Below are positions 31,525 through 44,078 of a stretch of DNA of 64,000 bases, piece by piece (positions within the stretch are counted from its first letter, which is position 1; each line of letters starts with the position of its first letter). The notes beneath the pieces are model-generated. The model was not told where the DNA came from. It saw only the letters and a list, made by a program, of their open reading frames with translations, and did no database searches. The translations under genes and the position numbers were made by a program. Origin of the DNA: Argyresthia goedartella (Eukaryota; Arthropoda; Insecta; Lepidoptera; Argyresthiidae); NCBI GenBank assembly GCA_949825045.1, contig OX463836.1:16220329-16284328 (forward strand), given 5' to 3'.

Positions 31525-34354
31525 AAAACTGATGGGGCCCCGGACGCGGGTCAAAAGCAACCGTGCGCAGTAGCACTCAAAGTGTGTAACGTGTACGGTA
31601 TATATTCTGCCCAGAGCATCCGACACCTTCACACCATGCCAGCCTTCCACGGGGTTGCCCTGCACACGACGCTTCCATTCTTTCCGCGCAGCGTTCCATG
31701 TATAATATTTTGGCACTTCCGCGAACAGCAATGTTTTGGCAAATTCGTCAGTATGGCACAGACGGAAAAACGCTGTAAGTATAGTCGTCGGCGGTGTCGC
31801 TACTCGATCGCGCAAGTTAGCCTCTGTGAAGTAAATGCGCTCACCGTTTGGAAGATGTACCGCAAGATGTATCACTGTCGGGTACCTCTCGTGAAGCGGC
31901 AAGCCTAATATTCGCCATGCTGCCTCGTTGCTGCTCACGTATCGACCAGCTCTAAACATCTGCACTTCGTCTCGTGTGTTAATATTGGCATTGCCTTGCT
32001 GCTGCACAATAAATATGGCCTGGTCACTGCCTTTGTTGATGTACTTACAAATGTATTTAATTGCCTGAACCGAGTTGCAAAACTCTACATTAATGTGAGC
32101 ATCAAACATTTTGCAAAGGAGCGGCGAGTAAGGGACTATCCAGCTATTGTCTACTACGACGTCTTGCGCGGTACCCCTGATTTTAATTGTGACTGTACGT
32201 CCCCCTACCTCGTCTGTACAACGGATACCCATTATCATTGGTTTGGGTCTCTTTTAACAGTGCACGAGGATACTTTTTTGTGCATTTCCTGTTCTTCATA
32301 CACGGGGACGTAGGATTCAGGGTTCCACATGGTCCGTGGATCATGCTCTTAATGATCGTGTCACATAGTTGTATGTCAACGTTAAGGTCTGGTAACTCAG
32401 CTGATATCACTTCATCAATTTGGTTCGGAAGCAATTTTTCTTTTAACCACAGCAGCAAGTGCATGTGGGGCAAGCCACACTTTTGCCACTCAATCGAATA
32501 CATGAAGCACTGCGCTTCGGCAAATACATGCCCTTTCGTGAGGAGGGCCACCAGCTTTTGTACTTTGATTTTAAAAATTCGTGCTACGATATCGTGCCGG
32601 TCCGTCGGTTTTTGCCCACCCATTAATTCATCTTTAATCTCTTTCCAGGCTGGGTTGCACGTGAAGGTAATGAATAAGTCCGGCCGCCCATAGTTCCGAA
32701 CGTAGGAGAACGTGTCCTGGGTGTATTGGTGGAGGTATCGTGGACTGTTCACGAACGACGATGGCAGGATCACCATCTGCCCTAAGTCATTCGGATTCAC
32801 ATTGCCATCGTGCGGAACAGCATCTTGCAAGTGAACGTAATTTTCTGCACGCAACTTGCTTTGGTTTAGCGCTATGAACCTTAGACGCTCACTCTCTATC
32901 TTAACGTACATGTCTACCAAAAATTGGGATAGAAGTACCCTACACCGCAGCGGCAAGTTGAAGTCGTGTTCGCGGACCATCAGGTGGAACGCGTAGAAAG
33001 CCATGCATGATACATTTTTGTTCAGGATCGGTTGCCCAGTCGCCGGATTGGTTTGAGGAATACTGAAGTTATATCCAACTTGTCCTTTCCAGAACATAAT
33101 GGGATACTGTAGCGCATCGTAGAAGCGGTGAGTGTCAGCGATCCTGGTGAGCGTGTCGTTGTGCTTGCGTACGACGATGTCTCTTGGGGCCGTGAGGTCG
33201 GCGCCCGCGACCACAGCCGCCACCTCGGTGACGGCCGGCGCGTTGTATCGGCACGCGGTCTGGGTTGATCACAACCTTGCAGCTCTCATCAGGCATGTTC
33301 TCGAGAGCTGATTTAAAGTCATGCACCAATTTATTGTGATCGTGCAGGACGTTTTGTATTTTCTGGACAGTCGCTCGTTCCACTCCATGAATAATTTGAC
33401 ACCGTCTATCGGTTTCTGCCTCGTCGTCTCCCATGAAGTAAATTTGCAAAAATTGTGCTTGACCGTTGGGTGGAGGTAAAAGTGACCCAATTTTATGGTG
33501 CACTTGCCCCTGCACCGTAAAGCTTGGTGAAAGCCCAGGCATCGCGAGAATTCTGTCTGCCCCAAAGGAAGTCATGTGAAAACATGAATTATATTTTTTT
33601 ATTCGGTTTAGGAAGCGCCGTGACTCATCAGTCTCGCCCAAAAATAATTCCCTTAAAGGGTCGACCGGCTCCGCTAATGTGGGGATGGCTACCTTGCCCC
33701 CAGAGCAACACATTCCCGCCGTTTCCTCTTTCCATTTCAGTCCCCACAGAATCTGCAAGCCCTGTTCATAGGGTCAATTTTGATGAGTCTATGGTTACTA
33801 TAATCTAAAGTAGGATCGTAGTCGAAAGCACATTTTTTGAAAAGTCCCCACATATTCCTTGAAAATATTTGCCGACGTTCAGCTTGTCGTTGGGCAACAG
33901 CGTTTCGGCGCAGATCTGCCTCTTCGACTGTTTCAGAGGCTCGTTGAGAAGCCATGCGCTCTGCGTTCTCTTGACGTCGTAAAGTCGCTTCCTCTGGTGT
34001 TTCAGAGGCTCGTTGAGAAGCCATGCGCTCTGCGTTCTCTTGTCGTCGTGAAGCCGCCTCCTCTGGTGTTTCAGAGGCTCGTTGAGAAGCCATACGTTCT
34101 GCCATATCCCTTCGTCGAGCATCCGACTGCTCTTGTGTCTCCGCAGCAATCTGAGATGCAATGCGGTTAGCGTTCCGGTGACGTCGAGCATCAGCCTGCG
34201 CTGAGGTTTCAGATGCTCGAGAATTTGCCTGACGCGCCGCTTGCTCAATTCTCCGCTGTTCAGCATGAACAGAAGATTCTTGCTGTCTAGCTATCTTCTT
34301 AGTTCACGCTCCTTGTGAGCTCGACGAAAGATTTGTTTTGCGTTTGCGAGGCAT
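31525..34354 (-). pseudogene. Helitron Rep protein, helicase part missing
   Basis: ATG at 34354 (MPRKRKTNLSSSSQ) leads to three to four Arg/Glu-rich repeats (MASQRASETPEEA, DNA period about 69 bp at 33925-34090). Next come a Cys finger (CRFCG...GMCCSGG), the Helitron-like N domain (FHMTSFGAD), and the HUH nuclease with CGLPHMHLLLWL and the two-tyrosine motif KYICKYINKG. Helitrons replicate by rolling circle using these residues. At least three frameshifts (about 33750, 33245, 32215) and one early stop disable it. Sequence stops at LLLTRVRGP, before the Pif1-type helicase. Confidence 0.9.
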
Positions 34355-34484
34355 TCTCAATTTAAAAAGTTACAATGCCAATTACAATTCTATGCGAAAG
34401 AACCACAGTTAACCTTTAACCTATCCGAAATTATAAATAGAATACCTTGTTGTAATTATCAAGACAAAAGAGACCAACTATCGA

Positions 34485-34486
<2 letters not shown>

Positions 34487-34517
<31 letters not shown>
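34487..34517. repeat. (GA)n microsatellite
   Basis: About 15 uninterrupted GA units. It sits between the Helitron start and an RTE-type repeat and is otherwise unremarkable. Confidence 0.95.
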
Positions 34518-34520
<3 letters not shown>

Positions 34521-34679
34521 TTTAGCAATAAATCAACAGAACAACCTCAGTCAGTGCGTGTCAGTGCCGGCATATATGAAGTAAGCTTGAAACCAAACAA
34601 TACCGCGATGTACAATACATGCAGCGCCATCTAGTGACAAATTTATGAAAACTTTTTATGGATGCATTTTGAACATCCG

Positions 34680-34850
34680 ACGGAATCAGTGATTATTTTT
34701 CGGGATAAAATGTAGCCTATTTTTTAAGTCAGGGTATGATCTATACACATCTCAAAATTCAATTAAATCCGTCCAGCCGTTTCAGCGCTAAAGACTGACA
34801 AACATATAAACACACACACAAACTTTCACGATTATAATATTAGTGTGATA
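34680..34850 (+). repeat. RTE/SINE-type 3' end repeat
   Basis: Contains TTTCGGGATAAAATGTAGCC, AATCCGTCCAGCCGTTTCAG, a CACACACA run and the ending TTATAATATTAGTGTGAT. From memory this is a widespread 3' end in moth and butterfly genomes (RTE LINEs and SINEs riding on them). No coding part is attached. Confidence 0.55.
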
Positions 34851-35175
34851 TCTCTGTAAGAGCCGACTGTGAATAATTCAACAAGTAAACAACTTAGTAG
34901 GTACCTAGAAATAGATTACAGCTTGGGCCGACAAATGAATTTGGAATGATCTGCCTCGACGTTACATGTATATTCAGGTATTTGCTTGGGGATACAAGAT
35001 TAATAAGTTTGTTCTGATAGCCAAGGACAAAAGTATACAACACTAATGCAATCTTTCACTGTTGTAACTTCTCGCTATACGTTAGATAACTCATTTAGGG
35101 GTCGCAACTGAATTGTAAGGTAGGTACCTAGGTAAATACGTATCGAGCTGGGTTTTTGAGCGGAAAAAGGCGGAG
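34851..35175. other. Spacer without a recognisable gene
   Basis: AT-rich, with small words like GGTACCTAG repeated twice. Nothing supportable was seen. Confidence 0.5.
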
Positions 35176-36255
35176 GGAAAGAAAGAAAGAAAGAAAGAAA
35201 CATTTATTCACAAAAACACAGGACACGCATATTAAACAAAAAATAAACAAAAAAAACATATAACAAGTGTGTCTCTGTGGCAGTGAACCGGACACTGGCT
35301 CAGCATTATGCTGAGATGTCAGACACCTACAGCGCTAATTTTCAGCCAGCACCGTCGGTGACTCACGGAAACGTCATACCAAAAGAATATATATCTATAA
35401 AATACCTAGATTTTTGGGACAGGCGAAAGAGAAATAAACATAAATACAAAGTGAGATAATAATGTAAACACAACCTAGATGCAGCTTCATTAATATAATA
35501 TTTACAGTAAGAATTAAAAACAAAACTAGATAAAAAAAAGAAATGCAATTGGCATATTTATTGCTGTCACAGTGCTGGTGATTAGGATGTTTTCTGGAGC
35601 GTCAACAAATAGCCTTTAAGCATACGCTTAAAGGTGTATCTGCTAAGCGCCCCTTGGATAGGAGGAGAGATATCATTCCAGCACTTAGACGCCGCAAACT
35701 TGAAACTACCTCTGAAAGCAGCGGTTCGGTGCATAGGTATAATGGCCATTGCCTTGACCCAAAAACGGCATATTTCGACTTGCCAGGATTAAGAACTAAA
35801 CAGCTCTTGTCCGACCAAGAGGAAATACGGTCTAGGTCAGCATTTTTCTTGTTTATGGCAGCAGATGTGTCTGACGGCACGCTGGAAAAGTAAAGTTGCA
35901 CGTCGTCCGCGTACAGGTGATACTTGCAGCTCTCTATACTGTTAGTGATATCAGCGCTATACAGTATAAAGAGCAGAGGCCCGAGTATCGAACCCTGCGG
36001 TACTCCTCTTGTCACAGGATAAACAGAGGACCGCAGAGCACTACCATCCACCCTACGCAATGCAACTGCCTGCGCACGGCCAGACAAATAGCTACTGAAC
36101 CATTTTGTAGCAGTGACATCAAACCCGTAATAAGACATCTTGGATAATAGTAGGGGTATGCTAATACAGTCGAAGGCCCTGGAGAAATCTAAAAGTACTA
36201 AAAAAGTACTTTTACCAGCATCACGAGCTTGTAAGATGTTATCGACTACATTGAG
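35176..36255 (-). mobile_element. LINE reverse transcriptase fragment with (TTTC)n tail
   Basis: On the minus strand RT begins near 36255 (NVVDNILQARDAG, LVLLDFSRAFDCIS), continues GVPQGSILGPLLFILY and YHLYADDVQLYF, and stops at 35602. A 3' UTR follows, then GTGAATAAATG and a (TTTC)n tail at 35176-35200. The RT frame has a stop at the end of LSKGRLADTPLS and lacks the C-terminal part. Its 5' edge is fused directly to ORF1-like sequence at 36256. Confidence 0.75.
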
Positions 36256-37440
36256 CAGCGCAGTAGAAGCGCAAGCCCTTTTGGTAGGCGCGTGCGCTGG
36301 GAGCCCGGCCGAGCTCGCTGGCTATCGCCCTGAAGTGGTCGGCCCATTTGGGTAGGACCTCCACAATAAGGGGCGGATAGCGCGGCTGGCGGGGCTGCTG
36401 TGGCGCAGCGCCTCCCGATGTGGCGGCGGTGGTGGTGACGATCGCGGCTGCGGTTTGAGCGGCGGCAGTGGCAGGCGGCGTTGGGCCGGCGGGCGGCATT
36501 GGGCGGGCGGGCCCTATCGCGGGTGCGGTGGCGTGCGGGTTCGCAGGCGCAGCGGCGGGGCGCGTAGGGCGGACGGGCACAGTCGCGGCGGTGGGCGGGT
36601 TCGCGGGCGCGGCGGCGGGGCGCGTAGGGCGGGCGGGCACTATCGCAGGCGCTGCGGCGGAGCGCGTGGGGCGGGCGGGCACTCGCGACGTGGTCGCCGA
36701 CGGGGCGGGCGGACGCGCGGTTGGCGGCACCGGGTGCCTCACTGAACGGGGGGGGGACGCGGTGCTGGGGCGCGGTGCCCCAGACACGGTGGATGCGGTC
36801 GCGGCCGCCGCGGCAAACGACACTGTAGGAGAGCACTTATTAGGTAAAACACTCGTACCTGTTTGTGTTAAAGCACTCTCATAGTCACTCGCGGCGGCGG
36901 ACAGTCCAGGGGCGGAGGCGGGTGCCTGAAGCGCGCCCGTCCAGGGCGACAGCGACGGCATGTCGAGGCCCGTCTTCCTCGGCGGAGGCTGGTTCGTCGG
37001 TGGCGGGGTCGGCGAGTCCGCAAGCTGGACTCGCTTTCCATCTCCTCGGAGACGCAGCTCGTCGCTCGGGCTTTCGCTACGCGGGCGCCTCGTCCCGCGG
37101 GTTGGTGGCAGCACCAAAGGCTGCGTTTTTGCCTGCTCCACTAATTGCGCGTCGAGGAGCTCAGCGCCGATACAAGCCGTGGGCTTGCCCGACAGGGCAG
37201 CGCGGCTTGCGGCGACGTATGCCTCCATGGCACGAAGTAGGAAAACAGGTTGGCTTGAGCGGCCCGAATTAAATATAATTCGTCCAGCTCAAGCTCTGCC
37301 CTCGGGGACACAGGACGCCGCACCACGGGCGACCCGTACTCCGTCGACGTGGAGATAGGGAGCAGGCCTTCTAGTGATGCCGATCGCTGCGCGCGGCGCC
37401 GGCGCGGGGTTTCACCCAGCGGCGGGCTGTTCGCATTCAC
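36256..37440 (-). pseudogene. LINE ORF1 (gag-like) fused by deletion to the RT fragment
   Basis: ATG at 37440 (MNANSPPLGETPRRRR) opens a frame that shifts near 37225 into MEAYVAASRAALSG. A long Pro/Ala/Arg low-complexity region with PARPTRxAAAPA repeats follows, then RYPPLIVEVLPKWADHF and GRAPSARAYQKGLRF. The latter is the start of the gag-like RNA-binding domain of Jockey-type ORF1. It ends abruptly at KGLRF, where RT sequence begins, so the zinc knuckles, the endonuclease and the RT entry are deleted. Confidence 0.65.
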
Positions 37441-37800
37441 GGCATCGTCACTGTCACTAACACAAACACAAACATGTCACTGGCACTGTAGCCCTTAAAA
37501 GGGCTTTTGGGCTCGTCCATAGTCGTAGTATATAAGTTATAGTATAAGTACCTAATAGTTTTGTAGAGATAGTTTAAGTATTGGTAAGACAATAAAAGTA
37601 CTGTTTCGTGTGTGTCCTTATTGAAATAAAGATAAATGGTAAATATAGATAACTGATAGGAACATATGATAGCAGCTAATATAGATAGCAGAATAGCAAA
37701 TTAGAAACATAGTCCGATAGTATTATAATTAGTATTCAGACAGCTTGTCATTTGTATAGGTATTATTGTAAATAAATCAAATCGGGAGCAAATCGGCCTC
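37441..37800. other. Spacer, possible LINE 5' or 3' UTR
   Basis: No gene. GCCCTTAAAAGGGC (about 37492-37505) is a perfect palindrome followed by AT-rich sequence that ends GTAAATAAATC, like a LINE 3' UTR on the plus strand. An 11-bp word at 37790-37800 recurs at 38886. Confidence 0.35.
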
Positions 37801-38885
37801 CTTTTGGATAGTTTCGACCGTCGCGCATACGGATCTCCGCTTCGCCGTCCCGCTGCAGTTCACCCGCCGCTTCGTGCGAAGCGGACGTGTGTAACACGCG
37901 CCCGTGCGCGCCGCGATCGCGATACCCGCGCCGCGAGTGTTCACGGAGGGGATTATCACATCGGGACGGACGCCGGCTCTGCCTAAGGTCGTGCCTGGTG
38001 TGTAACCCTTTCCGTGACGCCAGCTCGTCCATAGCCCGCCGCCGCCGCGACGACGCTGCCTACTACGCGTCGTCGATCCAGGCACGGCACGATGCCGTCA
38101 AACTGCAGCGCACCCTGGACATCTTGCCCGACTGGCTCGCCAAGTGGCGGTTGTCCGTCAACGTTGGGAAGACGCAGGCACTCATCACAGGCCAGTCCCC
38201 CCTTCCACCACCACTCCAGCTCCAAGGACAGGACATCGCGTGGTCTCCGCAGGTGAAGTACCTGGGAGTGACCATCGATCGCCGGCTCACCATGAAGCAA
38301 CATGTCGACAACGTCGTCAACCAGGTCAAGGTGGCACGCGCCAAGCTGCGTCCACTTCTCGACTCCAGCCTCCCTCTGAGGGCGAAGCTCGGGATCTACA
38401 AGTGCTACGTGAGATCCCGCCTCACCTACGCGGCCCCGGCATGGTACGCCCTGTGCTCGGAGACGAACAAACGGAGACTCCGAGCCCAAGAGAACCTCTC
38501 TTTGCGTACCATCGTCGACGCCCCCCGCTACGTGAGGAATGCGACGATCCAGAGGGACCTCAGATGGGAACCAGTGGACCAGTTTGTCCAGAGGCTGGCG
38601 AAGGGCATGTTCGCGCGTGCGGATAGCTCACAACATCCGCATATCAGCGACATGGCGCCGTACCACGCGCGCCCACCCGACCGCCGCCGCCTGCCACGTG
38701 ACCTGGTTGCCTAGCCGGCGATCATCCAACGGAACACCCCTCTTGAGAAGATCTCCACCGCCCGGGAGGGCCCCCCGATGACCTGTCCATAGGAGTGGAC
38801 AGAGGCGCTTCTTCAGGAAGAGATCCGATGATCTGACCCTGACTCCCCACGCCCCAGAATGGGTGCGTGAGATGAATTCTTGATG
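37801..38885 (+). mobile_element. Jockey-type LINE fragment flanked by an 11-bp direct repeat
   Basis: 38040-38714 encodes the end of a Jockey-like RT: DDAAYYASSIQARHDAVKL, WRLSVNVGKTQALI, VKYLGVTIDRRL, and the typical finish PPDRRRLPRDLV. AAATCGGCCTC occurs at 37790-37800 and 38886-38896 and is a candidate target duplication. The first 240 bp (37801-38040) do not read as LINE protein in either strand. The catalytic box is degenerate (RRDDAA) and the 5' portion is lost. Confidence 0.65.
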
Positions 38886-39064
38886 CGAAATCGGCCTCTT
38901 TGCGCGGCGATCAACGGAACAAGCAACTACTCCGGGATACGGAACTACTGCGAATCAAGACTTTCATTTTGGCGAGGACATCCCGTAGAATCCCACAGTC
39001 AGGAACACCCCCACGGTGCAGGTAGCGACAGGTGCAGTCAGGTGCTGACCTGTTCAGACGTGCA

Positions 39065-39679
39065 CAAAAACGATCAATTCTCAGCACAGTAGCTTCTCTT
39101 TATGACCCAAATGGTTGGGTAACCCCCACAGTCTTCCGCGCAAAAATATTTCTTCAGAAGTTATGGCTTCTCAAAATAGGATGGGATGAACCCACTCCCG
39201 TAGAAATCCACACAGAATGGCAGCAAATTTCGGAAGATCTTCCTCAGCTCTCAAATATTCATTTACCTCGGCCCATTTGTAAACACAAGTCCACGTCCAC
39301 GTACTCGCTTCATGGATTCGCAGACGCCTCCATAGCTGGTTATGCAGCTGTCATTTACCTGCATGAACTCGACGCAAATGGACATGTCACTGTACATCTG
39401 ATCATGGCCAAGTCAAAGGTGGCACCAATTAAGAACCACCTCACCATTCCCAAGTTGGAGCTTTCAGCTGCAACCCTCTTATCTCAGCTCATGACTAGAG
39501 TGTCGACCCACCTTTTGGCTTACATTACTATCGCACATCACACATGTTGGTCCGACAGCACCATAGTATTGGCATGGCTCAATACGCCCCCTCATCGGCT
39601 ACAGACTTTTGAAGCCAATCGAGTGGCTAAGATCGCTGCTAGAACACATACACTACACTATCACATTACATACAATTAA
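39065..39679 (+). pseudogene. BEL/Pao pol fragment, copy D: RT end and RNase H
   Basis: Reads RSILSTVASLYDPNGWVTP, LHGFADASIAGYAAVIYL (RNase H strand 1), LIMAKSKVAPIK, LTIPKLELSAATLL and CWSDSTIVLAWL, and breaks at about 39650. The sequence differs strongly from copies A and B, so it is another BEL family. 38897-39064 leads into it but is not readable as BEL protein. Both ends are truncated. Confidence 0.8.
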
Positions 39680-39993
39680 TAATTCTAATTAAAATTTTAC
39701 ATATTTCTCTAGCATGTTAGAGAAATTAATAAATCCAAAATCAACCAATTAATTTAGCATAATAACTTTAGTCGGATATCACAAGCATTATTGTATCACA
39801 TAGCCAGCTACCGTTCACAATGAGTTCATGTTGTATTTGTAATTAATTTATAGTGAGTTGGTGAGTTGGTACCTGAAATACAGAACTACCTAGTTCGGGG
39901 CCAGCAAACCACTGTACCTATTAGCTAAACAAATTTATCAGTAATTGTAGTATTATATATTAAGCTCAATTTTGTAAAAACATAAATAAAAAG
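39680..39993. other. AT-rich flank of BEL copy B, probably a LINE tail
   Basis: No coding sequence. It ends CATAAATAAAAAG at the BEL insertion point; across the element the flank continues AAAAGTTCAAAGTTCAAAAG. Rejoined, this resembles the simple-repeat tail of a LINE, so BEL copy B probably landed in one. Confidence 0.4.
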
Positions 39994-40553
39994 TGATTAA
40001 TTCCACGCCTCAACCGACAGGGCGTGGAATCTGAGCGGGGTGGGTTGATGCCAGCACGGGAGAAAAAATCTTGAATTGTTACTGACCTTTGTCGTCGCAG
40101 ACCGGAGATCGAAAGCTCTATTCGCGACAGGAATGCGGGATAGGAACACAGTTTGGGATAGGAGAGGAACCGAACCTTGCCGTCGCTGCCCGACGCTGTC
40201 GCCGGCGTGCTGCCTGCCGACACGTGGAGTCGCCGCTACCGATACGACGATGTCCAATCAACACGGATCACGTAACCGCTGACGCGAATCTACTTATTTC
40301 CCGACGATGTGGTAGATTTACACTCCGACCAGGCTCGACACCTGTATTAGACGATTGTTACACCGAATTACAATCACTGGCCCGACGCCTGAGCAGACAT
40401 GTTCTTCTCCCGACGAGAAAAGATAACCTCCAATTTTTCATCTCGTTGGTACGAGTGACAGCTGCGGTCCGTTTCCGCTTAGTGATGTCCCGATTACTCG
40501 CGGTCGATCCGCGCAACAAAAACCGGTGCGTTCCGAAGCATAAATATTAAACA
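39994..40553 (-). repeat. 3' LTR of BEL copy B
   Basis: 560 bp, TGTTTAATATT...TTAATCA on the minus strand. It differs from the partner LTR at only about six positions plus a one-base length change by my eye count, so the insertion is recent. ATTCCACGCC/GGCGTGGAAT form a hairpin near its end. Confidence 0.95.
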
Positions 40554-40584
40554 GTCACCCGCCCGGACAGGCCCGAACCTGTCC

Positions 40585-41713
40585 CTAATCAATAGGAAGG
40601 CGAGAAAGTGTTGCGACCGCTTTCTTGAGGACCGAGTCCCCCACCTTGACTTCTGCTGATCGAGGCGTGCCATCCCGACCCGTGTACAAATTGACGATCC
40701 GTCCTCGTCTCCATCTCAATGATGGCAGGTTCGCATCCTTAATCAGCACCAAATCACCGACTTGAGGGAGGCTCGTCAGGTCAGTCCACTTAAGGCGCTG
40801 CTGCAAGATGTGCAAGTACTCAAGGGACCACCGATTCCAAAAATCTTGAGCCATCTGCTGCAACATCTGCCACCGAGTTAACCGACTTAACTTAACATCA
40901 CCGAATGGGTATTCTGGCCGGGCGTTAAGGGGCTGACCTATCAGGAAGTGACCCGGCGTCAATGCTTCCAAGTCATTTGGATCCGAACTGAGCGGGCACA
41001 CCGGACGCGAGTTCAGTGTCAGTTCAATTTTACAGAACAGCGTCGAAAGCTCTTCAAAGCGTAGAGAGGTCTCACCGATGATCCTCGTCAGGTGCGACTT
41101 AGGCGATTTAACCGCAGCCTCAAAAATTCCTCCCCAATGAGGACATCCCGGCGGACTGAAAACCCATTCAATCCCACGTCGGGAGCAAGCCGTACCGATG
41201 GCGTCCTGGTTACCGTTCAGGAATTGAGTGACCTCCTGCAGATATCGCCAGGCTCCGACAAAATTTGTGCCGTTGTCCGAACGGATTAATGACGGGAGGC
41301 CCCTTCGTGAGACGAACCGATCCAGACATGCGATAAATGCCTCCGTAGTGAGGTCACTGACCACCTCCAAGTGGACTGCCTTCGTGGCCAAGCACACGAA
41401 GACGCACAGGTATGCCTTCACTAATGTGGCGTTCCGTAGCTGTGAAGACTTGACCATGAATGGTCCCGCGAAATCCGTTCCGACACCCGCAAAGGGCCGG
41501 ATTTCGTTAACCCTATCCGAGGGCAAATTGCCCATCTGGGGCTGCATCGTAGCCGCCTTGGCCCGATAATAAGGCAGGCACCAAAATACGACGCTACGCA
41601 CTAAGCGTCTTCACGATAGAATCCAGAACTCGCGCTGGAGAAACGCCATCAAGGCGTGGCATCCGACATGCCCATTCCGAATGTGTCGATCCTGTATCAA
41701 CAGTTCGACCAAC
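40585..41713 (-). pseudogene. BEL/Pao integrase (copy B, after LINE C)
   Basis: The frame resumes after LINE C with LVELLIQDRHIRNGHVGCHA. A TGA (41611-41613) follows in the zinc region, then an open frame from 41601 to the stop at 40585. All three catalytic blocks are present: TDFAGPF, SDNGTNFVGA and WGGIFEAAVKS. The C-terminal GDLVLIKD/WRRGRIVNLYTG domain is intact. Integrase would insert the element cDNA in the nucleus. The TGA and the LINE separate it from the rest of pol. Confidence 0.9.
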
Positions 41714-44078
41714 GTTCGAACATTACTGTAATCGGAGATATCAATATCAACATCCATCCAGATACAAGAAAAAATACAGCTGATGAATATTTAGACCTCT
41801 GCTCATTTCATGGGTTATTGCCAGCTCATACACTCCCGACCCATCAGGATGGTTCCTGTCTTGACCATATAATCTTAAAGACTAAGCATCCAGCATTAAC
41901 TCTTGTTACTAATTCTACAGTCACAGATCACGAAGCTGCTCTTCTATGCCTTGGCTGTAACATCCACAGAATATCGCCTTCTAGAGAGCGCACAATATTA
42001 AACAATGAAGGTTTCAAACTAGCCATGGAAAATATCGACCTGCAGCCAATATATACAAGTACCGATCCAAACATTGCATTGAATTACCTTATATCTAAAA
42101 TCAAACAATCAATTGAAGCGAACACAGTGACAAAGAAAATTTCTCGTCGTAAGCATATTATAAAACCATGGATCACTACAGGAATTCTACGATGTGTGGC
42201 AAACAGAGATCAACTGCATGCTAAATTAAAATTGAACCCTAAGAACTTAATCCTTAAAACCACGTATATCCGATATAGAAACACATGCAGTAACTTGCTT
42301 AAAAACCTAAAAATAAATTATGATAAGAAACAAATACAAGAAGCAGGTAAAAATACAAAAAAAATATGGGAAGTAATTAAAAACATAACACATACTAAAA
42401 GAGTAAAAACAGCTGCAACTGAACTTCTCACGTCTACCAAGAATAATAACAATGTCGATGATATAAATTACTTTTTCATAAACATAGCCAGTAATATAGC
42501 TGCCAAAACGTACGGTGTTATTGAGCCAATTGATACCACTGAGGATGTCCCCCCATCTCACTCTCATCCCCAATCCTTCCTAATACAATTCTAAAGGATT
42601 ACAGCTACATTCTCGTCGCTCCACTGACCTACATCTTCAATATTTTCCTGGACACTGGATGTTTTCCCACTGTTCTAAAAAAATCAGTTGTCCACCCTAT
42701 ACATAAAGCTGGGGATAGAGACCGTGTTAATAATTACAGACCTATTTCAATTCTGCCTGCCATTTCTAAACTCTTAGAGCGCATATTAAATGGTAGGCTA
42801 ATCGACTATCTTGAAAAGAAAGGCTTGCTCTCCGATCAACAGTTTGGTTTTAGATCTGGAAAATCCACTGATGACGCTGTCCATGAACTCACAAATCATA
42901 TTGTTGAGTGTATGGACACTGGGCTGAAGACAATAGGTGTTTTTCTCGATCTAGCAAAGGCCTTTGACACGGTCTCTATTCCTATACTGCTAACAAAATT
43001 GTAAAAAATGGGAATCCGAGGTACTCAACTTAAACTTTTCAGAGACTATCTTGATAATAGAGAGCAGTGTGGCAAAATAGGCGAATGTGTCAGTTCTGAC
43101 CTTAAAGTTACTCAAGGTGTGCCTCAGGGAAGCATATTAGGTCCCACACTCTTTCTTATTTATATCAATGATCTGTGCGATGTTAAACTTCAAAACGGAC
43201 GAATTTTCTCTTACGCAGATGATACGGCACTCATTTTCGCTACGAAAACCTGGGATCAAACTTTTAAATATGCTCAGGAGGGTTTTAACAGGGTAACGAA
43301 ATTGTTACTTAGCAATGTTCTCTCATTAAATACTGATAAAACTAAGTCGCAGGCTTTTACATTACGAAACTCTTCCCAACCGGCACCGAGATTTCAGATC
43401 ATTGCTCATACCTGCCAAAGACCTGTGGACAGCAACTGCTGCTGCAGCTTTCTTGAAAAGACCGACACAATAAGGTACCTGGGTGTTCTGTTGGACAAAA
43501 ATTTAAACTTTTCGCAACACATAAAATTAATCACCAACAGAGTACGTAAACTCATTTACGTCTTTAAAAATCTCAGGCATGTTGCGGACCCACGGCTCTT
43601 AAGACAGGTTTACTTGGCACTGTGTCAGTCGATTATTACCTACTGCATTTCATCTTGGGGTGGTGCCGGTAAAACGGATATGTTGGGCCTAGAGAGAGCT
43701 CAAAGAGCTATTCTCAAGGTTTGTACTTTTAGGCCTAAACTCTTTCCAACATATCACCTTTATCAGATATGTGGTGTCCTCACTGTTCGCCAACTCTTCA
43801 TACAACATCTAGTTCTCAGACAGCACTCAAAACTTTTCTTTGACCCAGCTGTACTCTCTACACGTCGTAATGATAGAGTTTTCAATACGTCATCAATGAA
43901 AAAACACAGATTGGCTTTTTCTGAAAGGTTTTTCCTGATCTTGGGCCCTCGTCTATATAACAGCATCAATCGAATTCTCAATATGTATCCCCTCAATAAG
44001 AACATCTGCAAAACTCACCTAACGAAGTGGTTACAAAATCTCTGCTATGAAGAAACCGAATATCTTCTTAAAACATAG
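41714..44078 (+). pseudogene. LINE C ORF2: endonuclease end and reverse transcriptase
   Basis: Starts in the endonuclease (ITVIGDINININIHP-like strand, VTDHEAALLCLG) and reads to 42594, where a deletion or shift changes frame. The RT continues NYRPISILPAISKLLERIL, GVFLDLAKAFDTVS, a stop at 43002-43004, GVPQGSILGPTLFLIY and FSYADDTALIF. It ends at 44078 after the usual C-terminal domain. Two defects disable it. The YADD site itself is intact. Confidence 0.85.

Noticed and set aside
33925..34090. CRISPR-like array or minisatellite
   Set aside because: The 69-bp repeats have no unique spacers and encode the Arg/Glu-rich repeats of the Helitron protein.
36455..37358. Long plus-strand GC-rich frames encoding Gly/Arg-rich proteins
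   Set aside because: They are mirror images of the Pro/Ala-rich LINE ORF1 on the other strand; low-complexity GC-rich codons stay open in several frames.
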